The notes: a model not told the origin generated them from the sequence alone. A stretch of DNA of 64,000 nt from Candidatus Schekmanbacteria bacterium (GCA_016188575.1 JACPHN010000022.1:1-64000); one strand, 5' to 3'; numbered from the stretch's first letter, positions 35,961 through 45,575 are shown. Translations and numbers: made by a program.

Positions 35961-36785
35961 GTGAACCGCGCGAGATCCGAAACTCTTGTGAGCGAGGCGA
36001 TGAGCGTCGAGGCGCTCCGCGCCCGGGAGCGTGCGGAAATCAGCCGCAGCGACGTGGAGGCCGAGCTCATTGCCGAGGCGCGGCTGCTCGCTGATGAAGC
36101 GAACGTCTCCCGCTACCTCGATCCACCCGAAGACACGCCATTCCCCCTCGAGTACGCCTTTCACTTGCTGGGCGACGTGCGCGGGGGAACGGTGATCGAT
36201 TTCGGCTGCGGCTCGGGTGTGAACACCCTGCTCGTGGCGCGCCGCGGTGCTCGCGTGATCGGCGTCGATGTCTCCGAATCGCTGCTGCGGGTAGCGGCGC
36301 GCCGGATGGCGACGAACAACCTGGCGGCCACGACGACGTTTGTCGCGGGGTCGGCGCACGAGGTGCCGCTGCGGTCCGCGTCTGCCGATGTGGTGCTCGG
36401 CATCGCCATTCTGCACCATCTCGACCTCGATCGGGTGGCAAGCGAGACGTGGCGGTTGCTGAGAGCCGGCGGGCGCGCCATTTTCCAGGAGCCGATCCGG
36501 AGCTCGGCGCTGCTGCGGGGCCTCCGACGCCTCATCCCCTACCGGGCGCCCGACGTTTCAGCCTACGAGCGGCCGCTGGTGGACGCCGAGCTGGCGCGGT
36601 TTGCGAGCCGGTTCTCGCACTCCCGGGGCCGCTCGTTTCGTCTCCCCTTCGTCAGCATCGCCGAGTTGATGCGCCTCCCGCTGCGCCGGCTGCGCCCGCT
36701 GTACCAGGCGGATGCGGCGCTGATCCGCACGGCGTCCTGGCTCACGCGGTACTGCTCGGTGCGCGTGCTGGAGGTCACCAAGTAG
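35961..36785 (+). CDS. Class I SAM-dependent methyltransferase
   Basis: This protein of up to 274 residues has motif I VIDFGCGSGVNTL (about 77-89), motif II VIGVDVSES (about 99-107), and the post-motif ADVVLGIAILHHLD (about 139-152), all typical of class I SAM methyltransferases. The last third (about 185-274) is Arg-rich with hydrophobic patches, similar to lipid or quinone methyltransferases. The GTG at 35961 and an ATG at 36000 in the same frame are both possible starts; neither has a strong SD. It lies 32 bases after the flippase-like gene and 57 bases before the radical SAM gene. The substrate is unknown. Confidence 0.88.
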   Translation: MNRARSETLVSEAMSVEALRARERAEISRSDVEAELIAEARLLADEANVSRYLDPPEDTPFPLEYAFHLLGDVRGGTVIDFGCGSGVNTLLVARRGARVIGVDVSESLLRVAARRMATNNLAATTTFVAGSAHEVPLRSASADVVLGIAILHHLDLDRVASETWRLLRAGGRAIFQEPIRSSALLRGLRRLIPYRAPDVSAYERPLVDAELARFASRFSHSRGRSFRLPFVSIAELMRLPLRRLRPLYQADAALIRTASWLTRYCSVRVLEVTK

Positions 36786-36842
36786 CGCCGCGCGCCGGGA
36801 ACACGTGGCCCAGCCCACCTCATTGCTTGAAAGGTCGACGCC

Positions 36843-37907
36843 ATGAGCTCCAGACCCGGCGCGTTTGCGATCCTTCGCGCCATCGCGGGTGCCAGGTTTC
36901 GTTTCCAACACCCCGTCTACCTGGTGCACGCGCTCACGGCGCGCTGCAACGCACGGTGTGGCTTCTGCGCCTGGAATCCGGACTTTTACGACCCCCACGA
37001 GCAGCTCTCCACGCCTGCAATCAAAGCGCTCTACCAGGACGCGCGCCGGGCGGGCTTTCTCGGCTTGTCGCTCTGGGGAGGAGAGCCGCTCCTGCATCCG
37101 GACTTCGAAGAGATCGCGGGGCACGCCCACGAAATCGGCCTGATCACGCACCTGGTGACCAACGGCTTCTTGCTCGAGAAAAAGGTGGAAGCCGTCGCGC
37201 GATACGTCGACCGCGTATGCGTCTCTCTGGATTACCCATCGGACAAGCACGACGAGCTCCGCGGCATACGCGGCCTCTTCGACAAGATTCTGGACGGCAC
37301 TCGGGCGCTGCGGCGGTGCGATCCGCGCAAGCGGATCATCTACATCTGCACGCTGCAGAAGGACAACGCCGACGCGGAAACACTGTGCGCGCTCGCCGAG
37401 CTGATGGCGGATCTGGGAGTGCTCGGCATCTTCAACCGCCTGCGCGAGGAGGCCGCGACCGTCGCGCGGGACGTGGACCTCGGGCGATACGCGCCGTCTC
37501 CCGAGCAGCTCCGCGCGGCTTTCTCCACCCTGAAAGACCTGAAACGCCGCGGCTATCCGATTCTGAGCTCCAACACCTACATGACCATGATGCAAAATGG
37601 TCCGCCTGTATATCGCTGCCACTGGCCCAAGCTCATGCTCCCGGTGGAGGCCAACGGTGACCTCGTCGACTGCATGCACTGGGGCACTCGGCCCCTCGGC
37701 AACGTGAAGCAAACGGCGTTCACCGAGCTCTTACAGCACCCGCGGCTGCGCGAGCTCGCGGGAACGACAGGGGAGAGCTGCCACAAGTGCGTGTCGATTC
37801 ACCGTGTCGAGATTTCTGAAGTGTGCTCGGGCAACCTCGAGCCGCTGGCGTCCTGGGCCATGCTGGCGGCGCCAGGAAGGCGGCGGAGCGCCGTTTCCGG
37901 GGCGTGA
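36843..37907 (+). CDS. Radical SAM protein with SPASM-like C-terminal cysteines
   Basis: This 354-residue protein has the CxxxCxxC cluster motif in TARCNARCGFCAW (about 33-43) and GGEPLL (about 79-84), as in radical SAM enzymes. C-terminal cysteines in YRCHWPK (about 257), DLVDCMHWG (about 276), CHKC (about 313-316) and SEVCSGN (about 325) resemble a SPASM or twitch auxiliary cluster. Such enzymes modify peptides, lipids or sugars by radical chemistry; the substrate cannot be told. The last codons overlap a 25-bp tandem duplication. It sits between the methyltransferase and the SCP2-E1 fusion on the same strand. Confidence 0.9.
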   Translation: MSSRPGAFAILRAIAGARFRFQHPVYLVHALTARCNARCGFCAWNPDFYDPHEQLSTPAIKALYQDARRAGFLGLSLWGGEPLLHPDFEEIAGHAHEIGLITHLVTNGFLLEKKVEAVARYVDRVCVSLDYPSDKHDELRGIRGLFDKILDGTRALRRCDPRKRIIYICTLQKDNADAETLCALAELMADLGVLGIFNRLREEAATVARDVDLGRYAPSPEQLRAAFSTLKDLKRRGYPILSSNTYMTMMQNGPPVYRCHWPKLMLPVEANGDLVDCMHWGTRPLGNVKQTAFTELLQHPRLRELAGTTGESCHKCVSIHRVEISEVCSGNLEPLASWAMLAAPGRRRSAVSGA

Positions 37908-37934
37908 ACGGAGCGCCATTTCCGGGGCGTGAAA
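37885..37934. repeat. 25-bp tandem duplication
   Basis: Two units with period 25 (ggagcgcc, then tttccggggcgtgaa) differ by one base. The first carries the TGA stop of the radical SAM gene; the second ends ten bases before the next ATG and creates a second, unused copy of the stop region. Confidence 0.9.
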
Positions 37935-37944
37935 GGACGTGACC

Positions 37945-40479
37945 ATGGGCTTTTTCAGGGATCGCGCCGAAGTCGAGCAGGTCATGGGCCGACTTTTTGA
38001 GCGCCTGATGGCGGCACCGGACATCGCCGGACCGCTGACTGACACCGCGCTAGTGGTCCGCTTTCGCTACCCCGACCTCGACGCGGTGCTGACCTTCGAT
38101 TTCAAGCGCCGGCCGCCGACCTTCTCGGCGCACTCCGACGGTGGCGCGGACGTGGAGATGGTGCAGTCGTCGGATACCGCCCACGAGTTCTGGCTGGGCC
38201 GGCTCAACGCGGTGCGCGCGATCGCCACGGGGCGCGTGCGGGCGCGCGGTGAGGTCGCCAAGGCCCTGAGGCTCTTGCCCGCGATCCGCCCGGCGTTTCA
38301 GGTTTACGCCGGCGTGCTGCAGGAGCTCGGGCTTGCGGAGCGGATCGTCGCAGAGGCGCCGGCCGCTCCGGGGCGCGGCCGCACCTGGCGACGCCTGCTC
38401 AAGCTCTTGTGGCGCCGCCGCGCCGCAGCCGACCTGACGCGGTTGCCACGCGATGCGGTGCCGCCGGCGACCGCGGAGCCGCGCGTGGCGGCGACCGGGC
38501 GCCCGGCGCTGCCGGACGACGCGCCGCGCTTGCACCTCGAGATGCTCTACCGGATGGGCCTGATCCGGGCATTCGAGGAGGAGCTCGCGGCAGCCTGGGA
38601 GGACGGTGAGCTGCCCACGTCCGCCATCCACCTGAGCACGGGACAGGAAGCCGTCGCCGTGGGCGTCTGCTTTGCGCTTCGTGCCGACGACGTCATCGCC
38701 ACGACCCACCGCGGACACGGTCACATGCTGGCCAAGGGTGCGCCGGCCGACCGGATGATGGCAGAAATCTTCGGCAAGGAAACCGGGCTGTGCGCGGGCA
38801 AGGGCGGCAGCATGCATGTGACGGATGCGAGCATCGGGGCGATTGGAGCCAACGGCATCGTGGGCAGCTCGCCGCTCTTGGCGGTCGGCGCGGCGCTGGC
38901 GTTTGCCTACCAGGGGCGCGACAGCGTGGCCGTGGCGTTTATGGGCGATGGCGCCACGAACCAAGGGATGTTCCACGAGGCGCTGAACCTGGCCTCGGTC
39001 TGGAAGCTACCCGTGCTGTTCGTGATCGAAAACAACGGATACGGAGAATTTACGCCTCAGGCCTGCTCGACCAACATCTCGCGGCTGGCGGATCGGGCTC
39101 CCGCGTACGGAATCCAGGGGGTCACCGTGGATGGCAACGACGTCGACGCGGTCTATCGCGCCGCGCGTGCGCTCACGGAAAAGTCGCGCGCCGGCGCCGG
39201 GCCCGCGCTGCTCGAATGCCTGACCTACCGCTGGCGCGGCCACATGGAGGGCGATGCCCAGGAGTACCGCAGCGCTACGGAAGTGGCGGAGTGGAAGCTC
39301 AAGGACCCGTGCGTCCGCTACCGGCGCCTGCTAATGGCCGAGGGGGTCATCGACGAAGCCGGTGCGCAGGCCGTTTCCGACAAAGCTGTCGCGCAGGTCG
39401 AGGCGGCTCTCGATTTCGCGCGCCGTTCGCCTGAACCTGCGCCGGCGACAATGCTCACGCACGTGTTCGCCCCGGAGGCGAATCGCGTCGAGCCCGGCTC
39501 GGTTGGCGCCAGTGTGACGATGACGGGCTCCGCGGCGATCAACCTGGCGTTGCGCGAAGAGATGGAGCGGGACGAGCGCGTCGTGCTGCTCGGGGAAGAC
39601 ATTGCGCTCGGGGGCTATCTCGCGGTGACCAAGGGCCTGGTCGACGATTTCGGCCGCCAGCGCGTGCGCGACACGCCCATCAGCGAAAACGCCATCCTGG
39701 GTGGCGCCGTAGGTGCCGCCATGAACGGCCTGCGTCCGGTGGCGGAGATCCTGTTCGCTGACTTTCTCACCGTTTGCGCCGATCCCCTGGTGAACCAGGC
39801 GGCGAAGCTGCGCTACATGTCCGGTGGTCAGTACAGCATTCCGATGGTCGTCCGCACCCCTGGAGGTGCGGGCCTCGGCATGGCCGCGCAGCACTCGCAA
39901 TCGTTGCAAGCGATGTTCATGAACGTGCCGGGTCTGATCATTGCCGCGCCGGGGACGCCGCGCGACAGTCGCGCGTTGCTCAAGGCCGCCATTCGTTCCG
40001 ACAATCCCGTGCTTTTTTTCGAGCACAAGCTGCTCTACCTCGTCGAGGGACCGGTGCCCACAGGCGAGGATGTGGCTCGGCTGGGAGAGGCCCGGATCGT
40101 GCGCGCGGGGAAGGACGTCACCGTCGTCGCGCTTTCGTACATGGTGCAGGTGGCGCTCGAGGCCGCGGCTCAGCTTGAACGAAGGGGAATCGACATCGAG
40201 GTCATCGACCCCCTTACGGTGGCTCCTCTCGACAGTGAGACCATTCTGGCTTCGGTCACCAGAACGCGGCGTCTGGTCACGATCGAGGAAAGCCCGATGC
40301 GCGGGGGTTTTGGCGCCGAGGTCGTCGCGCGTGTCGCCGCTGCAGCCCATGGCATCCTGGCGGCGCCGCCCGTTCGCGTCGGTGCCGGAGACCACCCCAT
40401 TCCCTACAACAAGGCACTCGAGTGCCTGAGCGTGCCGGACGTGGCGCGCTTGGTGACGGCGGTAATGAGCTGTCTCTAA
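37945..40479 (+). CDS. SCP2-like domain fused to 2-oxoacid dehydrogenase E1 alpha and beta
   Basis: This 844-residue protein has three parts. Residues about 1-130 look like an SCP2 sterol-carrier domain (PDLDAVLTFDFKRR, HEFWLGRLNAVRAIATGRVR). Residues about 190-510 are E1 alpha, with HLSTGQEAVAVG, THRGHGHMLAKG and the thiamine pyrophosphate motif GDGATNQGMFHEALNLA ending in ENN. Residues about 525-844 are E1 beta (VVLLGEDIALGGY, PISENAILGGAVGAA, PGGAGLGMAAQHSQ). The enzyme would decarboxylate a 2-oxoacid, acetoin-like substrate or similar. No E2 or E3 gene is adjacent. The ATG at 37945 has AAAGGA seven bases upstream. The TAA stop coincides with the edge of a MITE-like element. Confidence 0.9.
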   Translation: MGFFRDRAEVEQVMGRLFERLMAAPDIAGPLTDTALVVRFRYPDLDAVLTFDFKRRPPTFSAHSDGGADVEMVQSSDTAHEFWLGRLNAVRAIATGRVRARGEVAKALRLLPAIRPAFQVYAGVLQELGLAERIVAEAPAAPGRGRTWRRLLKLLWRRRAAADLTRLPRDAVPPATAEPRVAATGRPALPDDAPRLHLEMLYRMGLIRAFEEELAAAWEDGELPTSAIHLSTGQEAVAVGVCFALRADDVIATTHRGHGHMLAKGAPADRMMAEIFGKETGLCAGKGGSMHVTDASIGAIGANGIVGSSPLLAVGAALAFAYQGRDSVAVAFMGDGATNQGMFHEALNLASVWKLPVLFVIENNGYGEFTPQACSTNISRLADRAPAYGIQGVTVDGNDVDAVYRAARALTEKSRAGAGPALLECLTYRWRGHMEGDAQEYRSATEVAEWKLKDPCVRYRRLLMAEGVIDEAGAQAVSDKAVAQVEAALDFARRSPEPAPATMLTHVFAPEANRVEPGSVGASVTMTGSAAINLALREEMERDERVVLLGEDIALGGYLAVTKGLVDDFGRQRVRDTPISENAILGGAVGAAMNGLRPVAEILFADFLTVCADPLVNQAAKLRYMSGGQYSIPMVVRTPGGAGLGMAAQHSQSLQAMFMNVPGLIIAAPGTPRDSRALLKAAIRSDNPVLFFEHKLLYLVEGPVPTGEDVARLGEARIVRAGKDVTVVALSYMVQVALEAAAQLERRGIDIEVIDPLTVAPLDSETILASVTRTRRLVTIEESPMRGGFGAEVVARVAAAAHGILAAPPVRVGAGDHPIPYNKALECLSVPDVARLVTAVMSCL

Positions 40480-40643
40480 GGACTCGTAACGAAATAACTG
40501 TTGCATTCGGCCGGCTGCAAAGGCCGCCGGCTTCGTCTCTCCTCCTCACCGTATCGCTCCATTGATACGCTTCGTCGTCGTTCCTCGCCGGCGGCCTTCT
40601 CGCTCGGCCTCGGTGCTTGACACAGTTGTTTCGTTACGGGTCC
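40480..40643. mobile_element. 164-bp palindromic MITE-like element
   Basis: Terminal inverted repeats of 22 bases, GGACTCGTAACGAAATAACT at 40480 and its complement ending 40643, match at 20 of 22 positions. Inner perfect arms aaggccgccggc (40520-40531) and gccggcggcctt (40587-40598), and a central gtatc/gatac hairpin (40551-40568), make nearly the whole element foldable. There is no coding capacity. TA dinucleotides flank both ends (40477-40478 and 40644-40645), a possible target duplication as seen in IS630/Tc1-type insertions. If so, the TAA stop of the upstream gene was created by the insertion. Confidence 0.8.
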
Positions 40644-40912
40644 TACGCGGCCGGCGCGGCCGGCCCTGAATTCGGCGTCGGTTCGACGTCGACGCCACAG
40701 CGTGCAGTCGAACCGGCGGTGGACGCAACCAGCGTGCCGCCGTTGACACGCCGCGCAACGGGATGTACGGTTCCCCACCAGAGGTGCTTCACCGAGAGTC
40801 ATGCGCACCGAACCCGGTCGCCATGATCCACTGAGCAATCGTTTCCCTGACAAATCGAGGAGGCGGCGCTTGCCCGGTAGCCACGGAACGGGATCTACGC
40901 GCCGGATATGAG
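40644..40912. other. Region between the MITE-like element and dapA
   Basis: A frame that continues the reading frame of the SCP2-E1 gene beyond the element (starting YAAGAAGPEF) remains open for about 60 codons to 40826. Otherwise there is no gene. No clear dapA promoter was found. Confidence 0.4.
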
Positions 40913-41821
40913 ATGAAATTCCACGGTTCCTTCGTCGCCCTCCCCACGCCGTTTCGCGGGGGCGCCGTCGATCACGAGGCCCTCCGGGGGCTCGTCGCGT
41001 TTCACCTGTCGGCAGGGACCAATGGCCTGGTTCCGTGCGGCACGACCGGGGAGGCCGTCGTGCTCTCCGCTCGCGAGTATCGGGAGGTTATCGAGACGGT
41101 GGTGGCGGCGGCGGATGGCCGCCTCCCGGTGATCGCGGGTGCCGGCACCAACAGCACGGCGCGCGCCGTCGAGCTCGCGCGGATGGCGCGCGAGGCCGGC
41201 GCCGATGGCCTCCTGGTGGTCACTCCGTATTACAACAAGCCACCGCAGGACGCGATGGTAGAGCACTTTGCGGCGGTTTCTGTAGCGGCCGGCCTACCCG
41301 TTTGTGTGTACAACGTCCCCGGGCGCACCGGCGTCAATCTCCTTCCGGAAACGGTCGCCGAGCTTCACCATCGCGGGGTGGCGGCGGCGGTCAAGGAGGC
41401 AAGCGGCAATATCGCTCAGGTCAGCCGCATCATCGCCTTGACGCGCGGCGAGCTCCCGGTGATGTCGGGAGAAGACAGCGCCATTCTGCCCATTATGGCG
41501 GTGGGCGGGACGGGAGTGATCTCGGTCGCCGCCAATGTCGCACCGGCTGCGATCGCCACTCTCGTGCGTTGCGCCGCCGCTGGTGACCTCGCCGCGGCGC
41601 GCCGTATCCAGCTCGGGCTGTTGCCGCTCATCGACGCGCTTTTCTGGGAGTCGAACCCCATCCCCGTCAAGGCGGCGCTCGCGCACATGGGAATGATCGC
41701 GAACGAGCTCCGGTTACCCCTGCGCCCGCTGCAGGCGCACTTCGAAAAGGCGCTGATCGAGGTCATGAACAAGAGCGAGCTCGAACCGGCGCGGACGGCG
41801 CGCCAGGACGGCGGCGAATGA
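40913..41821 (+). CDS. dapA: 4-hydroxy-tetrahydrodipicolinate synthase
   Basis: This 302-residue enzyme condenses pyruvate with aspartate semialdehyde in the lysine/diaminopimelate pathway. It has the family pattern GTTGEAVVLS (about 43-52), the catalytic Tyr in VYNVPGRTGVNL (about 134-145), the Schiff-base Lys in AAVKEASGN (about 160) and GTGVISVAANVAP (about 200-212). Length is normal. The ATG at 40913 has no strong SD. Its last four bases overlap dapB (ATGA), so the two consecutive pathway enzymes are coupled. Wholly convincing. Confidence 0.96.
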   Translation: MKFHGSFVALPTPFRGGAVDHEALRGLVAFHLSAGTNGLVPCGTTGEAVVLSAREYREVIETVVAAADGRLPVIAGAGTNSTARAVELARMAREAGADGLLVVTPYYNKPPQDAMVEHFAAVSVAAGLPVCVYNVPGRTGVNLLPETVAELHHRGVAAAVKEASGNIAQVSRIIALTRGELPVMSGEDSAILPIMAVGGTGVISVAANVAPAAIATLVRCAAAGDLAAARRIQLGLLPLIDALFWESNPIPVKAALAHMGMIANELRLPLRPLQAHFEKALIEVMNKSELEPARTARQDGGE

Positions 41822-42681
41822 CGCGGCCAGACGCGGCGGAGCAAACACCGGTGCTGCGGCTCGGGGTCTGCGGCTACCTGGGAAGAATGGGGCTACAGAC
41901 GGTAGCGGCGGCTCAGGACTGCCCCGACATCGAGCTGGTGCTCGGATTGGTGACCGCAGAGGAGCTCGCAGCATTGGCGCCGAGGTCGCCCGACAACGAG
42001 CAGGATGTCATCTTTGCCACCGTCGGCGGTGCCGGTCCCGCGCTGCGTGAGCGGCGCGTCGACGTCGTCGTCGACTTCTCGGCGCCCGCCGCGACGACCG
42101 CGCTGGCCCGCGTGTGTCGCGCCGGGGACAGGGCCACGGCGGTGGTCGCGGCATGCACGGCGCTCGGCGCGGAAGAGCGTGCGGCGCTGGCGTCCTTGAG
42201 TGAGGTAGCCGCTGTCGTGATCGCTCCCAACCTGAGCATCGGGGCGAATCTGCTGTTCTCCCTCGCCGCCAGCGCGACGGGAGCGATGCCGCCACCTCCC
42301 GCCACGGGTATCGAAATCACGGATATCCACCATCGGCACAAGCGGGATTTCCCGAGTGGCACCGCCAAGCAGCTCATCCGCAGCATCGCCGCCGCTCTGG
42401 GGCGCGCAAACGAGGACATCCTGCACGGCGACGGGGTCGCCGCCACCGCGGCCCGGCCCGCCGGCATGCGGTCGTTGCGGGTCGGTGAGGTGGTCGGCGA
42501 GCACCGGGTGCTGTTTGCGACCGACGTCGAGGAGGTCGAGATCGTTCACCGCGTCCACAGCCGGCGCGCCTTCGCGGAGGGTGCCCTGCGAGCGGCGCGC
42601 TTCGCCGCCACCGCGCCGCCAGGGTCTTACACGATGGCCGATGTTCTCGCTGCCGACGTCCGCCAACCGGCCAGCGGCTGA
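41818..42681 (+). CDS. dapB: 4-hydroxy-tetrahydrodipicolinate reductase
   Basis: This 287-residue NAD(P)H-dependent enzyme acts directly after DapA. The nucleotide-binding [10 protein letters not shown] (about 17-26) replaces the usual Gxx[16 protein letters not shown] (about 82-93) follows, and the active-site motif [18 protein letters not shown] (about 168-185) includes the catalytic His and Lys. The final part has the typical [19 protein letters not shown] segment. It overlaps dapA by four bases and precedes ligA by 23 bases, so dapA-dapB-ligA is a probable operon. Confidence 0.95.
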   Translation: MTRPDAAEQTPVLRLGVCGYLGRMGLQTVAAAQDCPDIELVLGLVTAEELAALAPRSPDNEQDVIFATVGGAGPALRERRVDVVVDFSAPAATTALARVCRAGDRATAVVAACTALGAEERAALASLSEVAAVVIAPNLSIGANLLFSLAASATGAMPPPPATGIEITDIHHRHKRDFPSGTAKQLIRSIAAALGRANEDILHGDGVAATAARPAGMRSLRVGEVVGEHRVLFATDVEEVEIVHRVHSRRAFAEGALRAARFAATAPPGSYTMADVLAADVRQPASG

Positions 42682-42704
42682 CGTTTCCTGCAGGAGGCAC
42701 TGCG

Positions 42705-44681
42705 ATGGATAGAACCGCCGCCGCGGAACGTGCGCAGAAGCTGCGCGAAGAGCTTTGCTACCACAACTACCGCTACTACGTGTGCGACGATCCCGTCATT
42801 TCGGACGCCGAATACGATCGCGCGTTTGCCGAGCTCGCCGCCATCGAAAGCTCATTCCCCGAGCTGGTCGCGCCAGACTCCCCGACGCAGCGGGTCGGCG
42901 CGGCCCCGGTCGCGTATCTTCCGAAATATGCTCACCGCCTCCCGATGCTCAGCCTGCAGAACGTCACCAGCGCGGGCGAGCTCGCCGACTTCGAAGGGCG
43001 CATCCGCCGCCTCCTGGAGCTCGAAGCCACGGTACCGATCCGCTTCGTTACCGAGCCCAAGGTCGACGGCGTGGCGATCGAGCTGGTTTATGTGCAGGGG
43101 CTGCTCACCAGCGCCTCCACCCGCGGCGATGGCATCACCGGTGAGGACATCACCCCGAACGCGCGCACGATCCGCACCGTGCCCCTGCGTCTTTTCGCGT
43201 CGCCGGCGGGGCCGGCAGTGCCCGAGCTCCTCGAGGTGCGCGGCGAGGTCTATATCGGCAGAAGTGCCTTCGAGACTGTCAACCAGCGCCGCCTCGAGGC
43301 CGGTGAGGAGCTGTACGCGAACCCGCGCAATCTCGCCGCCGGCAGCTTGCGGCAGCTCGATCCGCGCGAAACGGCGGCCCGACCGCTCGATGTGTTCTGC
43401 TATGCACTCGGCACGGTCAAGGGAGTCGCTCTGACCTCCCAGTGGCAGCTCCTGCAGACGCTTCCCTCCTGGGGTTTGCCCACCAACGGAGAAGCTCGGC
43501 AGTGCGACTCCATCGCGGCGGTCGAAGCGGAATTTCGGTCACTGGCGGCGCGGCGGGATGACCTCGCCTACGAGATCGACGGAATGGTGGTCAAGGTTGA
43601 CGACTTTGGCCTTCAGGAGCGCCTGGGCGCCATTTCGCGGAGCCCCCGCTGGGCGGTCGCCTACAAGTTTCCGGCGCGCGAAGCGACCACGCAGCTCGTC
43701 GACATCGTTGCCTCGGTTGGCCGGACAGGTGTCATCACGCCGGTGGCGGTCATTGCCGCGGTGGAGGTGGGAGGCGTTACCGTTTCCAGGGCAACGCTGC
43801 ACAATCTCGACGAGGTGCGGAAGAAGGACGTGCGCATCGGCGACTGGATTCTCGTGCGCCGAGCCGGCGACGTGATCCCGGAGGTCGTCAAGCCGATCAA
43901 GGAGCGGCGGACGGGTGCGGAGAGAGTCTTTGAGATGCCTGAGAAGTGCCCCGTGTGTGGCGCCGCCGTGGTGCGAGACGAGGGCGAGGTCGCCTTTCGC
44001 TGCTCCGCGGGGCTGCAGTGCGCGGCGCAGCGCAAGGAAATGCTTCGCCATTTTGCATCGCGCGATGCCTTGAACATCGACGGAATGGGCGAAAAGCTCA
44101 TCGATCAGCTCGTCGATCGCGGCCTGGTGGCGTCCCGAGCGGACCTGCTGTCGTTGACCGCGGCGACGCTGGCGAATCTGGATCGCATGGGTGAGAAGTC
44201 CGCCGCGAACCTCGTGGCCGCGATCGATCACGCCAAGCACACGACGCTGGCGCGGTTGGTCTATGCCCTTGGCATCCGTCACATCGGCGAGCGCACGGCC
44301 CGCGCGCTTGCCGACTATGCCGGTGCGCTCGACCACCTCGCCGCGATGTCAGTCGCCGAGCTCACGGCGATAGCGGACGTGGGCCCGGTCGTCGCCGCCT
44401 CGGTGCACGCGTTCTTTGCGGACGAGAGCGTCGTGGAGGAGATTCGCCGCCTCCGACAGGCGGGCGCCACCTGGCCCGAAACGGCGCGCGCCGCCGCCGG
44501 CGCCACTGTTGCGGCCGCCGCGGCCGGCGCCAGGCCATCTTCGTCCGTGAGCCGCAAGACCGACTTCGTCATTGCCGGCGCCGACGCCGGTTCCAAGGCG
44601 CAGAAGGCCGCGCAACTGGGCGTTCGTATCCTGTCCGAAGAGGACTTCCTGGCGCTGCTTGGCGCCGCGCCACTCTCATGA
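42705..44681 (+). CDS. ligA: NAD-dependent DNA ligase with shortened BRCT domain
   Basis: This 658-residue enzyme seals nicks during replication and repair. The adenylation lysine is in [11 protein letters not shown] (about residue 119), and the Cys4 zinc finger is CPVCG (about 415) with [11 protein letters not shown] (about 433-441; usually C-x-x-C-type spacing is longer). Helix-hairpin-helix repeats follow (about 445-590). The BRCT domain is incomplete: the usual opening strand (a GKTFVLTG-like motif) is missing, and the tail starts [17 protein letters not shown], replaced upstream by Ala-rich sequence. The ATG at 42705 has AGGAGG eight bases upstream. Confidence 0.95.
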   Translation: MDRTAAAERAQKLREELCYHNYRYYVCDDPVISDAEYDRAFAELAAIESSFPELVAPDSPTQRVGAAPVAYLPKYAHRLPMLSLQNVTSAGELADFEGRIRRLLELEATVPIRFVTEPKVDGVAIELVYVQGLLTSASTRGDGITGEDITPNARTIRTVPLRLFASPAGPAVPELLEVRGEVYIGRSAFETVNQRRLEAGEELYANPRNLAAGSLRQLDPRETAARPLDVFCYALGTVKGVALTSQWQLLQTLPSWGLPTNGEARQCDSIAAVEAEFRSLAARRDDLAYEIDGMVVKVDDFGLQERLGAISRSPRWAVAYKFPAREATTQLVDIVASVGRTGVITPVAVIAAVEVGGVTVSRATLHNLDEVRKKDVRIGDWILVRRAGDVIPEVVKPIKERRTGAERVFEMPEKCPVCGAAVVRDEGEVAFRCSAGLQCAAQRKEMLRHFASRDALNIDGMGEKLIDQLVDRGLVASRADLLSLTAATLANLDRMGEKSAANLVAAIDHAKHTTLARLVYALGIRHIGERTARALADYAGALDHLAAMSVAELTAIADVGPVVAASVHAFFADESVVEEIRRLRQAGATWPETARAAAGATVAAAAAGARPSSSVSRKTDFVIAGADAGSKAQKAAQLGVRILSEEDFLALLGAAPLS

Positions 44682-44730
44682 CCCCACGCGCGGCGCCGGT
44701 AGCGACCGGCGCTGGCAAGGAGATGGAACA

Positions 44731-45459
44731 GTGAGCTCGCAAACGATCGGTTACGAGCGCCGCGGAAAGATCGCCTGGATCACCATGGACGACGGCAAGG
44801 CCAACGCCATCAATGGCGCTCTGCTGTCGGGAGTGGAGGACGCGCTGGCCCAGGCCGGTGAGGAGAGCTGCAGTGCCGTGGTTCTCGTCGGCCGACCTGG
44901 CTTCTTCTCGGCGGGTCTGGACCTGAAGACGTTGCCCGTGCTGCCGCGGGACGAGCTGCTCGCGACGCTCGCGCAGTTCACCCGGGTCAGCCGCCGGCTG
45001 CTGACCTTTCCGCGCCCCATCGTCGCCGCGATTACCGGCCACGCCATTGCCGGCGGCGCCGTCCTCTCGCTCTGTTGCGATCACCGAATCGCCGCGCTCG
45101 GTGAGGGCAAGATCGGGCTGAACGAGGCGGCGATCGGAATTCCATTGCCGACCTTCGTTGTGGAGCTCGGGCGGCATCGGCTTTCCGTACCTGCCCAGGT
45201 CGCCGCCATGGTGCATGGAACGCTCTATAGCGTCACCGGAGCGCATGCGATCGGGTTCCTCGATGCCGTCGCCGCGCCCGACGAGCTTGCGCAAAAAGCC
45301 CAGGAAGCTGCGGAGCGGCTGGGAAATCTCCCGCACCTGTCCTATACGCAATCGAAGTCGCGCCTCTATGCTCCACTCCTCGCGGGCGACGCCGAGCTGG
45401 CGACAGCGCACGAGCTCGAGTCCTTTTTGCGCGCCATGGAGCTCAAGAAGCCCCGCTGA
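44731..45459 (+). CDS. Enoyl-CoA hydratase/isomerase family (crotonase-like) protein
   Basis: This 242-residue protein of the crotonase family starts at the GTG at 44731, with AGGAG nine bases upstream. The oxyanion-hole pattern appears in GFFSAGLDLKTL (about 57-68) and AITGHAIAGGAVLSLCCDHRIA (about 97-118). The usual catalytic Glu region reads GLNEAAIGIPLP (about 130-141). The exact reaction (hydratase, isomerase or other acyl-CoA chemistry) cannot be decided. It follows ligA by 49 bases; a functional link to ligA is unlikely. Confidence 0.9.
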   Translation: MSSQTIGYERRGKIAWITMDDGKANAINGALLSGVEDALAQAGEESCSAVVLVGRPGFFSAGLDLKTLPVLPRDELLATLAQFTRVSRRLLTFPRPIVAAITGHAIAGGAVLSLCCDHRIAALGEGKIGLNEAAIGIPLPTFVVELGRHRLSVPAQVAAMVHGTLYSVTGAHAIGFLDAVAAPDELAQKAQEAAERLGNLPHLSYTQSKSRLYAPLLAGDAELATAHELESFLRAMELKKPR

Positions 45460-45575
45460 TCCACCGGCGCCGGAGCGGCCGCGGCGACGTGCCGCGCATG
45501 CGGCATGCCGCGCACCGCGCGCCACGGGTCCAATGCTCGAGCATCACGACAAGAACCACTCCCAGGAGCAGCGAG

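Noticed and set aside
44440-44560. A frameshift in ligA explaining the short BRCT domain
   Set aside because: Reading neighbouring frames does not reveal the missing GKTFVLTG-like strand; a plain deletion fits better.
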